Positions 44,656-54,214 are shown, counted from the stretch's first letter. The stretch: DNA of 64,000 nt from Maribacter polysiphoniae (GCF_003148665.1 NZ_QGGQ01000001.1:141762-205761); one strand, 5' to 3'. The notes: generated by a model not told the origin, from the letters alone. Translations and numbers: made by a program.

Positions 44656-46166
44656 GTAAAAAAAACATAGACCGATTATTTCAAGAGAAATTCTCGGATT
44701 TTTCAGACACCCCTACCGAAAAAGTCTGGAAATCCATCGAGGCCTCCTTGAATATGAAAAAGAAAAACCGGAAGGTCATCCCCATTTGGTGGAGACTGGG
44801 CGGTATTGCCGCAGCATTGGCAATAGGCTTATTCCTTTTTAACCCGTTCCATACAGCAAGTGATGCACCGGAAGAGAAAGTCACGGATGTTAAAGACACA
44901 AAGGAAGAACCTTTACAGCCAGGGAAGGATATTAATCAATCCCCCTTTCCCAACACTCCGAAAGTCGTTGAACAATCACATCAAGGGAACGTAGGCAACG
45001 ATAATACCAAAAAGGTAGATGATGCCAATGACCATCCAACCAACAATTCGAGTCTACAGCCGGCCTCCGGCAATAATGGGGTATTGGCAGCCAAAGATAA
45101 CTTAAGTCAAACCTTGCAAACACAGGATAGCAAGAATACCCAATTCGCAGCTTCTGGGAAAAATCCAAAGAAAGACCTTGGGGAACCTAACATCCTAAAT
45201 GAACAAGGATCAACAAAGGTTTTGGACCATCAAGTCGCAAAAAGTGATTCTTCCACCAAAATTCCCCCTACAGCCAATAGTAGTGAAAACACATTGGGGA
45301 ACCCTGGATTAAAAACGAATGAAGAAGCCATTGCCCTAGCGGGGGATGAAGATGCCGAGGAAAAGACAGGGAATACCAAAAAATCGATTTTTGATGAAAT
45401 TGTAGCGGAGGAAGAAGAGGTTGCCACGGCAAAAGGCAGTAAATGGTCTGCCGGCCCAACGATTGCACCAGTGTATTTCAATGCTATGGGAAATGGCTCC
45501 CCAGTACATTCGATCTTTGTACCCAATTCCAAATCCGGGGATTTCAACATGAGTTATGGGGTGGCGGTTTCATATGAAATAAGTCCAAAACTATCTGTAA
45601 AAACAGGCATCAACAAAGTCGACTACGGTTACAACACCAACGATGTGGAGTTTTCCTCGACTTTAGAGGGTTTTGGCAACGGACAAATTGAAAATATAGC
45701 CTATAGTAATCAGTCAATGAATATCCTCGTGGAAAGCACTGCCAGCAATACCACCTCATTAACTGGGAAAAACGCTTTTGATGCAACAGCAAAAAACCCT
45801 TCCCTATCGGGGGTCATGGCCCAACAATTTGGATATTTGGAAATACCGGTGGAATTGAATTACGCCCTTATCAACAATAAATTCGGTGTTGACCTTATTG
45901 GTGGTGTCAGTTCCTTGTTTTTAGTAGATAATTCGGTCTCATTGACCTCTGGTGAATTAACCACCGAAATGGGTGAAGCCAATAATTTGAACACAGTGAA
46001 TTTCAGTACCAATGTCGGATTTGGACTCCATTATAAATTCACACCAAAAGTACAACTGAATATAGACCCTATTTTTAAATATCAGCTGAATACCTTCTCC
46101 AATACGGCGGGCGAATTCCGCCCATTTACCATTGGTGTCTACAGTGGGTTGAATTTCAAATTTTAA
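44652..46166 (+). CDS. Envelope-spanning protein: cytoplasmic tail, one TM helix, linker and outer-membrane barrel
   Basis: A 504-residue protein. Residues 1-43 are a charged tail (NIDRLFQEKFSDFSD, then TEKVWKSIEASLN) resembling the tails next to ECF sigma genes. A TM helix follows at about 46-64 (WWRLGGIAAALAIGLFLF). Residues about 70-255 are a low-complexity Asn/Ser/Thr/Lys-rich linker. Residues about 270-504 look like a PorT-like outer-membrane barrel ending with GLNFKF. There is no cleavable signal. The order with the sigma gene suggests an anti-sigma factor whose sensor is the barrel; this is inference. Confidence 0.75.
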   Translation: MSKKNIDRLFQEKFSDFSDTPTEKVWKSIEASLNMKKKNRKVIPIWWRLGGIAAALAIGLFLFNPFHTASDAPEEKVTDVKDTKEEPLQPGKDINQSPFPNTPKVVEQSHQGNVGNDNTKKVDDANDHPTNNSSLQPASGNNGVLAAKDNLSQTLQTQDSKNTQFAASGKNPKKDLGEPNILNEQGSTKVLDHQVAKSDSSTKIPPTANSSENTLGNPGLKTNEEAIALAGDEDAEEKTGNTKKSIFDEIVAEEEEVATAKGSKWSAGPTIAPVYFNAMGNGSPVHSIFVPNSKSGDFNMSYGVAVSYEISPKLSVKTGINKVDYGYNTNDVEFSSTLEGFGNGQIENIAYSNQSMNILVESTASNTTSLTGKNAFDATAKNPSLSGVMAQQFGYLEIPVELNYALINNKFGVDLIGGVSSLFLVDNSVSLTSGELTTEMGEANNLNTVNFSTNVGFGLHYKFTPKVQLNIDPIFKYQLNTFSNTAGEFRPFTIGVYSGLNFKF

Positions 46167-46249
46167 TACAGCCAACAGACCCTACTTTGGTTGGTTCCAA
46201 TTAATTTTCCCCCTCTTAGGTAATATTGGGGGCGGTTGTTCAATGCTGA

Positions 46250-46987
46250 TTATTTTTCGAGTTCCTTTAAAATCACATTCCGCACCTGTTCCCGTAACGT
46301 AGCTTTATCCTTGTCCTCTAGATTTGCAGTCTCAAAGAACGCATGTACCTTGGCCCGCAACAACCCTGGACCTCCACTCAAGAACGTAAAGGAAAACCGT
46401 TTTTTATTATCGTAAAACGTCATGGGTACCAAGGGAATATTATGGGCAATGGCCATTTTAAAAGCTCCATCCTTAAATTCATCCAAGACGATGCTTTCAT
46501 CATCGGGCACGCCACCTTCGGGAAAAATACAAATGCTCAAACCTTGGTCCAATCGGCGTTGCGCCCTACGGTAAACACCCATTCTACTCCGGCTATTCTC
46601 CCGGTCTACCAGAATACATACCCGCTTATAGAAAAACCCAAATAGCGGAATTTTTACCAATTCCTTTTTTCCGACAAAAACAAATGGGTTTCTACTTATT
46701 CGAAGCATCAACATGATATCCAACATACTGGTGTGGTTCGCCACCAACATATAACTTTTCCCCCGAACCAGTTTCTGCTCCCAAGTCACCTTCTGCGGAC
46801 ATCCCATTCCCAACAATATGGGTCTTGCCCAAAAGTTTCTGGCCAACCAGAAAAATTGGGGATACCATTTTTCCGATAATGTGGTCAATACCAAAAAAGG
46901 AAAGAACAATACGATGGGTACGGCCACCAAAACATAAAACCAAATCCGGTATAACGTGTATCCAATATTTTTAACAATTCGCAACAT
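46250..46987 (-). CDS. plsC: 1-acyl-sn-glycerol-3-phosphate acyltransferase (PlsC family)
   Basis: Adds the second acyl chain in phosphatidic acid synthesis at the inner membrane. The 245 residues begin with a membrane segment (about 12-35). The catalytic HX4D motif is NHTSMLD (about residues 82-88) and the glycerol-phosphate motif is FPEGGVPDD (about 153-161). It is divergent from trpS, from which it is separated by 72 nt. A lyso-ornithine-lipid acyltransferase role cannot be excluded. Confidence 0.9.
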   Translation of the reverse strand: MLRIVKNIGYTLYRIWFYVLVAVPIVLFFPFLVLTTLSEKWYPQFFWLARNFWARPILLGMGCPQKVTWEQKLVRGKSYMLVANHTSMLDIMLMLRISRNPFVFVGKKELVKIPLFGFFYKRVCILVDRENSRSRMGVYRRAQRRLDQGLSICIFPEGGVPDDESIVLDEFKDGAFKMAIAHNIPLVPMTFYDNKKRFSFTFLSGGPGLLRAKVHAFFETANLEDKDKATLREQVRNVILKELEK

Positions 46988-47003
46988 GGATCAAAAATAA
47001 CAA

Positions 47004-47038
47004 TTTGATCTAGTTATTTATGAATTGTTTTACCTTTG
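47004..47038 (+). promoter_or_regulatory. Promoter of trpS
   Basis: TTTG at 47004-47007 and TACCTTTG at 47031-47038, 23 nt apart, match the Bacteroidota consensus. The start site would be near 47044, about 16 nt before the ATG. Confidence 0.6.
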
Positions 47039-47059
47039 TGCTTCTTTAAAAATAATGGA

Positions 47060-48028
47060 ATGGCAAGAATACTAACAGGCGTTCAAAGTACAGGTGTACC
47101 CCACCTAGGAAATATCATGGGTGCAATCCTACCGGCCATAAAAATGGCACAGGATCCCAAAAACGAATCTTTCTTATTTATCGCAGACATGCACTCCCTG
47201 ACCCAAATAAAAAATGGGGAAGAGTTAAGAAGCAATACCTATGCTGTTGCGGCCACTTGGCTTGCCTGTGGTTTGGACATCAATAAAACGGTTTTTTACC
47301 GTCAAAGCGATGTGCCGCAAACCACTGAACTTTCTTGGTACTTAAGCTGTTTCTTTCCATACCAACGTTTAACCCTTGCCCATTCTTTCAAAGATAAGGC
47401 AGGGCGTCTTGAAGATGTTAATGCCGGACTGTTCACCTACCCAATGCTGATGGCTGCGGATATATTGCTCTATGATGCCAATTATGTCCCGGTGGGCAAG
47501 GATCAATTGCAACATTTGGAGATTACCCGTGATGTTGCTGCACGTTTCCATTCCAAATTGGGGGAAACATTTGTAATTCCCGAAGCTGAAATACAGGACA
47601 ACGCCAAGATCATTCCCGGTACCGATGGTGAAAAAATGAGCAAAAGCCGTAACAACCTCATCAATTTATTTCAAACCGATAAAAAACTGCGCAAGCAGAT
47701 TATGGGAATTGAAACGGACAGTACCCCAATGGAAGAACCAAAAAATCCGGATACAGATAATGTTTTTGCCCTTTACAGCCTTATTGCCTCTGAGGAACAA
47801 ATAGCCGAAATGCGGGCCAATTACCTAGGGGGTAACTATGGGTATGGCCATGCCAAACAAGCTTTGTACGAAGTTATCCTGGAACGTTTTGGCGAAGCCC
47901 GTGATAAATATGCCTATTATATGGCCAACCTCAATGAAGTGGATGAGGCCTTGACCCTAGGTGCGGAAAAAGCCAAAAAAGTGGCTGATGGGGTATTGCA
48001 AAGAGTACGTACCAAGCTAGGTTATTAG
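47060..48028 (+). CDS. trpS: Tryptophanyl-tRNA synthetase
   Basis: Class I synthetase charging tRNA-Trp, 322 residues. The HIGH-like motif is TGVPHLGN (about residues 11-18) and the KMSKS motif is KMSKSRNN (about 193-200). PMLMAADILLYDANYVPVGK is the tryptophan-site region. The ATG at 47060 begins MARILTGVQ, the usual N-terminus; the earlier in-frame codon overlaps the promoter. Monocistronic. Confidence 0.97.
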   Translation: MARILTGVQSTGVPHLGNIMGAILPAIKMAQDPKNESFLFIADMHSLTQIKNGEELRSNTYAVAATWLACGLDINKTVFYRQSDVPQTTELSWYLSCFFPYQRLTLAHSFKDKAGRLEDVNAGLFTYPMLMAADILLYDANYVPVGKDQLQHLEITRDVAARFHSKLGETFVIPEAEIQDNAKIIPGTDGEKMSKSRNNLINLFQTDKKLRKQIMGIETDSTPMEEPKNPDTDNVFALYSLIASEEQIAEMRANYLGGNYGYGHAKQALYEVILERFGEARDKYAYYMANLNEVDEALTLGAEKAKKVADGVLQRVRTKLGY

Positions 48029-48347
48029 GCTATTGAAATCAAACGGTTCATAGGTTTAATTTTCGGGATTTTACATTGATTATACGGGTAACGGAAAATA
48101 TTCCTTTTAAAAAACAGGAATAGCCGTAAGGCTATCTTAAAAAGCCATAATCATGCAAACAAACCCCATGGTCGGTTTTGGTTGTTTCGAATGTAATTCC
48201 GTAGCAGTTTCTTTCGGATTTTTGTCGGCGCTTTGTCGATGAACTACCGAATTGATAAAGCCAAACTACAAATCAAGACTCAAACAAACTACTTGGTCTT
48301 TTATTTTGGGATTGCGGTCTACAAAGAATTGAGAAGCTAGAGGTCTT
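48029..48347. other. Convergent spacer after trpS and dprA, with tandem hairpins
   Basis: Two adjacent small hairpins lie at 48100-48121 (ATTCCT/AGGAAT) and 48120-48135 (ATAGCC/GGCTAT). They may end the trpS transcript, though a good T tract is lacking. The rest shows no gene. Confidence 0.4.
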
Positions 48348-49463
48348 TTATACCGCTTCAAACAACTTTCCGGGCAAGGGACGAACGACGCCTTTCATCT
48401 CCATGTTCAATAGGGTCGATGATACTTTGAAGATGGGAAGTTTACAATCCAAAGCGATGGTATCCAAGAGTTGCTTTCCCCCTTGTTGCAAATATGTGTG
48501 TATGATTTTTTCCATTTCATCCAATTCGACAAATAATTCTTGTTGAATGGGGCTGGACTTCTTTTCCTCCAATTCCCAATTGAGTATATAAATTAGATCG
48601 GCTGCGGATGTGATCATATGTGCCTTTTGTTGTTTGATTAAATTATTACATCCCGAACTGTATTTATCCTGAGCCCGACCTGGGGCGGCAAATACCTCAC
48701 GATCATAACTATTTGCGATGTCGGCAGTGACCAAACTGCCACCCTTCTCTGCCGATTCGACGACGATCGTGGCCTCGCTCATCCCGGCAATAATCCGATT
48801 GCGCTTAAGGAAATTCTCCCGATCCGGATTGCTTGAACTCCAGAATTCAGTAACAAACCCTCCATTTTTTTCAATGTCATTTACATATTTCGAATGTACT
48901 TTCGGATATATCTGGTTCAACCCATGTGCCAGGCACCCTATGGTCTGTAACCCATGTTTCAAGGCAGCCCGCTGTGCACAAATATCGACCCCATAGGCAA
49001 AACCACTTACTATTATAGGGTCAAGCGGGGCCAAATCAGCTATAAACTTTTCACAAAAGGCAGTACCATAACTGGTGATGTTCCTTGTGCCCACAACACT
49101 GATGATCTTACGGTCATCAAGGTCAAAATCCCCCTTTTTGAACAAGATCAAAGGACTATCGATACAATGCTTCAAATATCTTGGATAATCCTTATCCTGA
49201 AAATAAGAATACGCTATTTCATGATCCCGTATATATTGCAATTCCTTTTCGGCCGCTTCAAGATGTTCCGCATCATGAAGCCCTTTGATGGTTTGGGTCC
49301 CAATACCATCTATTCTCAAAAGATTTTTCGATTTATCGTTAAAAACAGCAACTGGACTACCACAATGGGAAATTAATTTTTTTGCCGTTACATCCCCAAT
49401 ATTTGGAATGTTCTGAAGTCTCAATACCGCAATCAATTCATCTGTAGTCATTTGTATTCCCAT
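48348..49463 (-). CDS. dprA: DNA-processing protein DprA
   Basis: Binds incoming single-stranded DNA and loads RecA during natural transformation. The 371 residues contain an N-terminal helix-hairpin-helix part (about 1-75: LQNIPNIGDVTAKKL and IDGIGTQTIKGL), a Rossmann domain (about 80-290) with VVGTRNITSYG, VSGFAYGVDICAQRAAL and ESAEKGGSLVTADIA, and a C-terminal winged helix (about 310-371). A second ATG four codons in (49451) could also serve as start. Confidence 0.95.
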   Translation of the reverse strand: MGIQMTTDELIAVLRLQNIPNIGDVTAKKLISHCGSPVAVFNDKSKNLLRIDGIGTQTIKGLHDAEHLEAAEKELQYIRDHEIAYSYFQDKDYPRYLKHCIDSPLILFKKGDFDLDDRKIISVVGTRNITSYGTAFCEKFIADLAPLDPIIVSGFAYGVDICAQRAALKHGLQTIGCLAHGLNQIYPKVHSKYVNDIEKNGGFVTEFWSSSNPDRENFLKRNRIIAGMSEATIVVESAEKGGSLVTADIANSYDREVFAAPGRAQDKYSSGCNNLIKQQKAHMITSAADLIYILNWELEEKKSSPIQQELFVELDEMEKIIHTYLQQGGKQLLDTIALDCKLPIFKVSSTLLNMEMKGVVRPLPGKLFEAV

Positions 49464-49555
49464 GTTAGTTGTTCACAATTTAATAAAAATATAATGTTAA
49501 TAAAAAGTGTCCTTGATTCTGTTTAACTACTATAATTTTTGCAATATTTGTCCTG

Positions 49556-50506
49556 ATGGTATTAGAACACTATATCTCCGATTTACTCTATAGGTACAAC
49601 TGTGTGGTTGTTCCAGGCTTTGGTGCTTTTTTATCACAACATAAATCAGCTACCCTCAATAAGCAGACCCACTCCTTCCACCCGCCTTCAAAATCCTTGT
49701 CATTCAATAGACAATTGTCTTCGAATGACGGACTTTTGGTTTCCTATATGGCAGAAGTTGAAAAGTGCTCCTATGAGGAAATGCTAGCGCAGGTTACTGA
49801 AAAGGTTGAACAATGGAAACGTACGTTGAATCAAGGTGTACGCTTGTCATTGGAGAACATTGGTGACCTTAAATCGAATAAGGAAGGACGTATTTTATTC
49901 CAACCTTCCTATGAAGTCAATCATTTGACCTCTTCCTTTGGTCTGTCTTCGTATGTTTCAGCGCCGATCACTAGGGAAGTATTAAAAGAAGAAGTGGTTT
50001 CCATTGAGGAAAAAGTTCCTTTTATCATCACCCCTGAACGAAGAAAGGAAGCATCATTACGCCCTTATTTAAAATATGCGGCAGTACTGCTATTAGCGGT
50101 TTCAACTGGATTGACAGGGTACAGGTTCTACAATAAAAATCTTACCCAAGAGCAAATCGTGGTAGAAAAGGTCCAAGAGAAAGTTTCAAAAAGTATCCAG
50201 GAAGCTACCTTCTTTGACACTGCACCATTGGAGTTGCCCACATTGAATCTAAAGGTTGTTACCAAAAAACCGGAAGTTGCCATGCACCATATTATCGCTG
50301 GAGCTTTTAGGTTCAAGGAAAATGCGGACAAAAAAATAAGCCAACTGAAAAGACGGGGATACGATGCTGCCTATCTAGGTACCAATGACCATGGTTTGCA
50401 TGTAGTGACTTACAGTAGCTTTAGCGATGTTGATGAAGCCCTGCGTACCCTTAGAACGATTAAAAGAACGCAATCCAAGGATGCGTGGTTACTTTCTGTT
50501 CGATAA
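49556..50506 (+). CDS. SPOR domain protein with HU/CCDC81-like N-terminus
   Basis: A 316-residue protein. Residues about 1-60 and 65-130 form the CCDC81-like prokaryotic HU domains (YRYNCVVVPGFGAFLSQHKS, then LENIGDLKSNKEGRILFQP). One membrane helix lies at about 167-184 (YAAVLLLAVSTGLTGYRF). A periplasmic linker leads to a SPOR domain (about 240-316: HHIIAGAFRFKENADKKIS), which in characterised proteins binds glycan strands at the division septum. The layout places an HU-like fold in the cytoplasm and a peptidoglycan binder in the periplasm. Confidence 0.88.
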   Translation: MVLEHYISDLLYRYNCVVVPGFGAFLSQHKSATLNKQTHSFHPPSKSLSFNRQLSSNDGLLVSYMAEVEKCSYEEMLAQVTEKVEQWKRTLNQGVRLSLENIGDLKSNKEGRILFQPSYEVNHLTSSFGLSSYVSAPITREVLKEEVVSIEEKVPFIITPERRKEASLRPYLKYAAVLLLAVSTGLTGYRFYNKNLTQEQIVVEKVQEKVSKSIQEATFFDTAPLELPTLNLKVVTKKPEVAMHHIIAGAFRFKENADKKISQLKRRGYDAAYLGTNDHGLHVVTYSSFSDVDEALRTLRTIKRTQSKDAWLLSVR

Positions 50507-50563
50507 TTCTGTCATCAACACATAGAATTCCCCATTAATAAAATCTCTTTTAATAAAAGATTT

Positions 50564-51088
50564 ATGCAGCCCAAAAGCCCCAGTCACTCACGTACAATAA
50601 TGACCGATTTGGTGCTCCCCAGTGAGACCAACCCTTTAAACAATCTGTTTGGTGGTGAACTTTTGGCCCGTATGGATCGTGCGGCAAGCATTGCCGCCCG
50701 TCGTCATTGTAGACGAATTACGGTAACGGCTTCCGTGAACCATGTAGCCTTTAACCATCCCGTTCCGTTGGGTAGTGTGTTAACTGTTGAAGCGGCAGTT
50801 TCGAGAGCTTTTAATACCTCAATGGAAATCTATATTGATGTTTGGATGGAAGACCGTCATAACAGAAATCGTTCCAAAGCCAATGAAGCCATTTACACCT
50901 TCGTTGCCGTGGATGATTCAGGCATACCTACCAAAGTTCCACCATTGGTTCCTGAAACCGATTTGGAAAAGGAACGGTTTGAAGGGGCCTTACGCCGTAA
51001 ACAGTTGAGTTTGATCTTGGCCAAAAGAATGAAGCCGAGTGAAGCTACCGAACTCAAGGCCTTGTTTATGGGTAAATCGCCTAACTAA
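50564..51088 (+). CDS. Acyl-CoA thioesterase (single hotdog domain)
   Basis: Hydrolyses acyl-CoA to free acid and CoA. The 174 residues contain one hotdog domain of the YciA/ACOT type: LPSETNPLNNLFGGELLARM near the N-terminus (the Asn and Asp-type active region), then RRITVTASVNHVAFNHPV and IDVWMEDRHNRNRSKANEA. Chain-length preference is unknown. It starts 57 nt after the SPOR gene and may be cotranscribed with it. Confidence 0.9.
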   Translation: MQPKSPSHSRTIMTDLVLPSETNPLNNLFGGELLARMDRAASIAARRHCRRITVTASVNHVAFNHPVPLGSVLTVEAAVSRAFNTSMEIYIDVWMEDRHNRNRSKANEAIYTFVAVDDSGIPTKVPPLVPETDLEKERFEGALRRKQLSLILAKRMKPSEATELKALFMGKSPN

Positions 51089-51333
51089 GGGCTCTTTAAA
51101 AAAAATGCATGAGGGTGGCTTTACTGTCCGCTTCAAAAATCCGATACAATCTTTTCTGATAGCAATACGTGTTTCCTCCTAATGATATCCGCTAGATCTA
51201 TACCCGTAATGCCTCCTTTAATAGGATTACTTCTCTAAAGATTTGGAATATAAAACACCTAAAAACACCCACATGGGTGATAATCACGATATAAGGGAGT
51301 AAAGAACTATTTGATTAGTGGGATAAGGAAGAT

Positions 51334-52182
51334 TTAAAAATCAAATGTATCGGGATCTGGACCAAATCTTTTGCCTTTTTCAAGACGGTCTAAATAGGCC
51401 ATGTCTTCTTTGGATAATTCAAAATCGAAAATATCGGCATTATTGACAATACGTTCTTTTTTCACCGATTTTGGTATGGTCACCACTCCTTTCTGAAGAT
51501 CCCATCTCAAAACGATATGGGCAGGTGATTTGCCATATTTCTTAGCCATTTCCTTAATGGAATCCAACTCGAATATTTTGCCCTGCATCATGGGCGACCA
51601 TGCCTCATACTGTATTTTATGGGCATTACAATAGTCAATCAAATCTTGCTGCACCAAATACGGATGAAATTCCATTTGATTCACCATAGGGACAATCACT
51701 GCGGATTGTTGTAGGTCTTCCAAATGATGTTTTAAAAAATTACTCACCCCAATCGCCCGTATCTTCTTTTCCCGGTACAAATGTTCCAATGCGCGCCAAG
51801 TTTCCTTGTATTTGCCTTCTACCGGCCAATGGATCAAATAGAGGTCCAGATAATCCAATTGCAAGCGTCTTAGACTTTCATTAAAGGCCTTCAGCGTACT
51901 TTCGTAGCCTTGGTCGGCGTTCCATACCTTACTGACAACAAACAGTTCCTCCCTGTTGATTCCGCTTTGTTGGATACCTTCACCAACGCCCTTTTCATTA
52001 TTATAGATAGCAGCCGTATCAATATGCCTATACCCGGCTTCAATCGCCCAGCGAACCGCATTGATGACTTCCTGACCATCTTCCGACAAATAGACCCCCA
52101 AACCAAAATAAGGCATTGCAACGCCATTATGTAATTCGAAAGTACCTCTAAGATCCGTTATTTTCTTTGATGCTGTTGTCAT
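51334..52182 (-). CDS. Aldo/keto reductase
   Basis: NADPH-dependent carbonyl reductase of the AKR5-like group, 282 residues. The catalytic tetrad is seen as Asp in HIDTAAIYNNE with its Tyr, Lys in FVVSKVWN, and His in YLIHWPVEG. IGVSNFLKHHLEDL and the NADPH-binding IPKSVKKERIVNNADIFDF complete the family marks. It follows the envC-like gene by 9 nt on the same strand. The substrate cannot be told. Confidence 0.93.
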   Translation of the reverse strand: MTTASKKITDLRGTFELHNGVAMPYFGLGVYLSEDGQEVINAVRWAIEAGYRHIDTAAIYNNEKGVGEGIQQSGINREELFVVSKVWNADQGYESTLKAFNESLRRLQLDYLDLYLIHWPVEGKYKETWRALEHLYREKKIRAIGVSNFLKHHLEDLQQSAVIVPMVNQMEFHPYLVQQDLIDYCNAHKIQYEAWSPMMQGKIFELDSIKEMAKKYGKSPAHIVLRWDLQKGVVTIPKSVKKERIVNNADIFDFELSKEDMAYLDRLEKGKRFGPDPDTFDF

Positions 52183-52191
52183 ATCAATAAT

Positions 52192-53436
52192 TTAAAGTTG
52201 ATACACCCATTCTTCGGGATTCAATCGGGAAGTATCTTGGTATAGATAGAATTTTAAACGCGTCTGACCGTTAGACCGATTGGTATATATTTTCCCCAAC
52301 TCGGTTTTGATACTGACCTTATCCCCTTTTTTTACATAGAGGTCAGACAAATTATAATAGGTGCTGATGTAGTTACCGTGCTTGATCTGTACACCTTTAT
52401 TCCCACCGGGTACGGAAAGGATGGCGATTACCTCCCCCTCAAAAATGGCCCTGGCCTTGGCTCCCTCATCCGTAGCGATGATAACCCCATTGCTTTGGTG
52501 TTTGATACCGGGATAAACGGGGTCTTTGTAAATACCAAAACCTTGGCTTTTTATACCCTTTTCGACCGGCCAAATAAGTTTGCCCTTATTGGCTGAAAAA
52601 TTGTTGGCCACCAGTGTAGCCTCCGGGGTCAGTACAAATTTATTGGTAGACACCTTAGTGGTCTTCTTCCCTTTGGTGGCTTTCTTGTTCGATGCCGCAA
52701 TGGCACTTCGAATCAAACGCTCGATCTGCTGGTCGATCTTACGGGCTTCCCGTTTTTTCTTGTCTATGGCCGATGCATACTTGCTTTCATTTTTACGAAT
52801 GCTTCCCAATAGATCTTTTTGGGACTTCATTTCTTTCATTAACTGTGCCTTGGCTTTATTGTTGACCGCAATCAATTGGTCTTTTTCCTTGCGCTGCTCG
52901 GCTAGATCCAAATTCAATCGGGTAAGATCATCGGTCTTGGCCATTATTTTTTCGCCTTGCTCTTTACGATACTGCGTATATTGTTTCATATACTGCATAC
53001 GCTTAAATGCTTGGAAAAAATTCTCGGAAGATAGCAGGAACATCAACCTACTCTGTTGTGATTTGTTCTGATACGATTTACGGATCATCGTTGCATATTC
53101 TTCCTTCAAAAGTTCTAGGTCTTCCCGTAATTTGGAGATATTGCGAATATTGGCATTGATCTGCCTATTCAACAAATTCGATTGTTGATTGGTCACCCGG
53201 ATCAATTGTTGCCGTACGTTTATTTTTTTGTCCAAAGCCTCCATCTGGTCCAAGACATTGCCCTTTTCGGTCTTTTCAGCAAATAACAACCGGTTTATTT
53301 CACTGATTTCCTTTTGTAGCTGTTCCCGTTTGGCCTCGAGTGCCTTTTGCTCATTCGTTTGGGCATAGGAAGTCTGTATCGACAAAAATGTCAAAAACAA
53401 TAGGGAAGAAACGAAGAAAATGCGTCTACAAAGCAT
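52192..53436 (-). CDS. EnvC-like murein hydrolase activator (degenerate M23/LytM)
   Basis: A 414-residue exported protein. The signal peptide ends SYAQ (about residue 26). Residues about 28-260 are long coiled coils (EKALEAKREQLQKEISEINR and on). The C-terminal LytM domain (about 290-414) has most zinc ligands replaced: HQSNG instead of HxxxD, HGNYISTYYNL instead of the HxH, and LKFYL instead of LHFE. That is the pattern of EnvC-type proteins, which activate amidases rather than cut peptidoglycan. It overlaps the DUF4292 gene by 11 nt. Confidence 0.9.
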   Translation of the reverse strand: MLCRRIFFVSSLLFLTFLSIQTSYAQTNEQKALEAKREQLQKEISEINRLLFAEKTEKGNVLDQMEALDKKINVRQQLIRVTNQQSNLLNRQINANIRNISKLREDLELLKEEYATMIRKSYQNKSQQSRLMFLLSSENFFQAFKRMQYMKQYTQYRKEQGEKIMAKTDDLTRLNLDLAEQRKEKDQLIAVNNKAKAQLMKEMKSQKDLLGSIRKNESKYASAIDKKKREARKIDQQIERLIRSAIAASNKKATKGKKTTKVSTNKFVLTPEATLVANNFSANKGKLIWPVEKGIKSQGFGIYKDPVYPGIKHQSNGVIIATDEGAKARAIFEGEVIAILSVPGGNKGVQIKHGNYISTYYNLSDLYVKKGDKVSIKTELGKIYTNRSNGQTRLKFYLYQDTSRLNPEEWVYQL

Positions 53437-54211
53437 CAGCCTTTAATTCTATCTTTTTAAAACCTTTCGGTATCTTATATGGAAAGTTCAAGTTTCTATT
53501 GAACTCAACACTTTTATAATCTATGTCTATGGTATTTTTTGAATTGCCGTCTATCGCGGTAATCAAAATCTCGTTGGGTAATATCCTATTGTTGACTTCC
53601 TGATAATTCTTATAACTTATATCCAACACCCGTTGCTTTAAAGGTTGTGACAATTGCTGGGCGGCGATCATAAAATTATCCGGTTCGATCATGTAACTTG
53701 TCTTAAACAGTTCCAACGGCTTCTTAGGCTTTAGGATATAATCGGATTCGGTATGCGAAACCTCATATTTTGCAGTTCTTAAATCGAACAAGGCCCGCCC
53801 CAAAAGCAGGTTTTGCATTTTATCAAAATCGAGTTCGGTTCCCAATATACGGCTCAAATATGAAAAATCCCCATCGAAATACTCGTTCTCAAGTTTGTTG
53901 TAAAAAGAAACCCTATTGGGTGTAATATAGGCTTTAACGATCCCCAAAGGTGCGCTAAGCCATATGGCCCGATCCTTTTCCATGCGGAGGCTTACCGTCA
54001 CACTTTTTGTAGATTCCCCATCATAGTAGGCAATCTTCATTCGACCACTTAGGGTCTTGAAGTTGATATGGTTTTGATAATGGGTTCGGATAATGGCCTT
54101 GGCAGACATATTATCCCTGACGGCATTATCGGAAACCACTTTTTTGGATTTACACGAAAACATGAGTAGTATCAAAACACTAAAACGTGTCCATTTTATT
54201 ATGGTAGCCAT
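53426..54211 (-). CDS. DUF4292 lipoprotein
   Basis: A 261-residue lipoprotein with signal 1-19 and lipobox LMFSCKSKK (Cys about residue 20). The mature part matches the DUF4292 family of Bacteroidota, a presumed LolA/LppX-like beta fold: LSGRMKIAYYDGESTKSVTV, then KDRAIWLSAPLGIVKAYITP, and PYKIPKGFKKIEL at the C-terminus. The function is not established. It lies between the TPR protein and the envC-like gene, an order common in flavobacteria and consistent with envelope biogenesis. Confidence 0.85.
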   Translation of the reverse strand: MATIIKWTRFSVLILLMFSCKSKKVVSDNAVRDNMSAKAIIRTHYQNHINFKTLSGRMKIAYYDGESTKSVTVSLRMEKDRAIWLSAPLGIVKAYITPNRVSFYNKLENEYFDGDFSYLSRILGTELDFDKMQNLLLGRALFDLRTAKYEVSHTESDYILKPKKPLELFKTSYMIEPDNFMIAAQQLSQPLKQRVLDISYKNYQEVNNRILPNEILITAIDGNSKNTIDIDYKSVEFNRNLNFPYKIPKGFKKIELKADAL

Positions 54212-54214
54212 AGT

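Noticed and set aside
46992-46999. TATTTTTG read leftward just before plsC as its promoter
   Set aside because: It would place the start site at the ATG and has no -33 TTG; it may be chance in AT-rich DNA.
48100-48135. Tandem hairpins after trpS as a small RNA
   Set aside because: No promoter or T tract supports an independent transcript; they are more likely part of the trpS transcript end.
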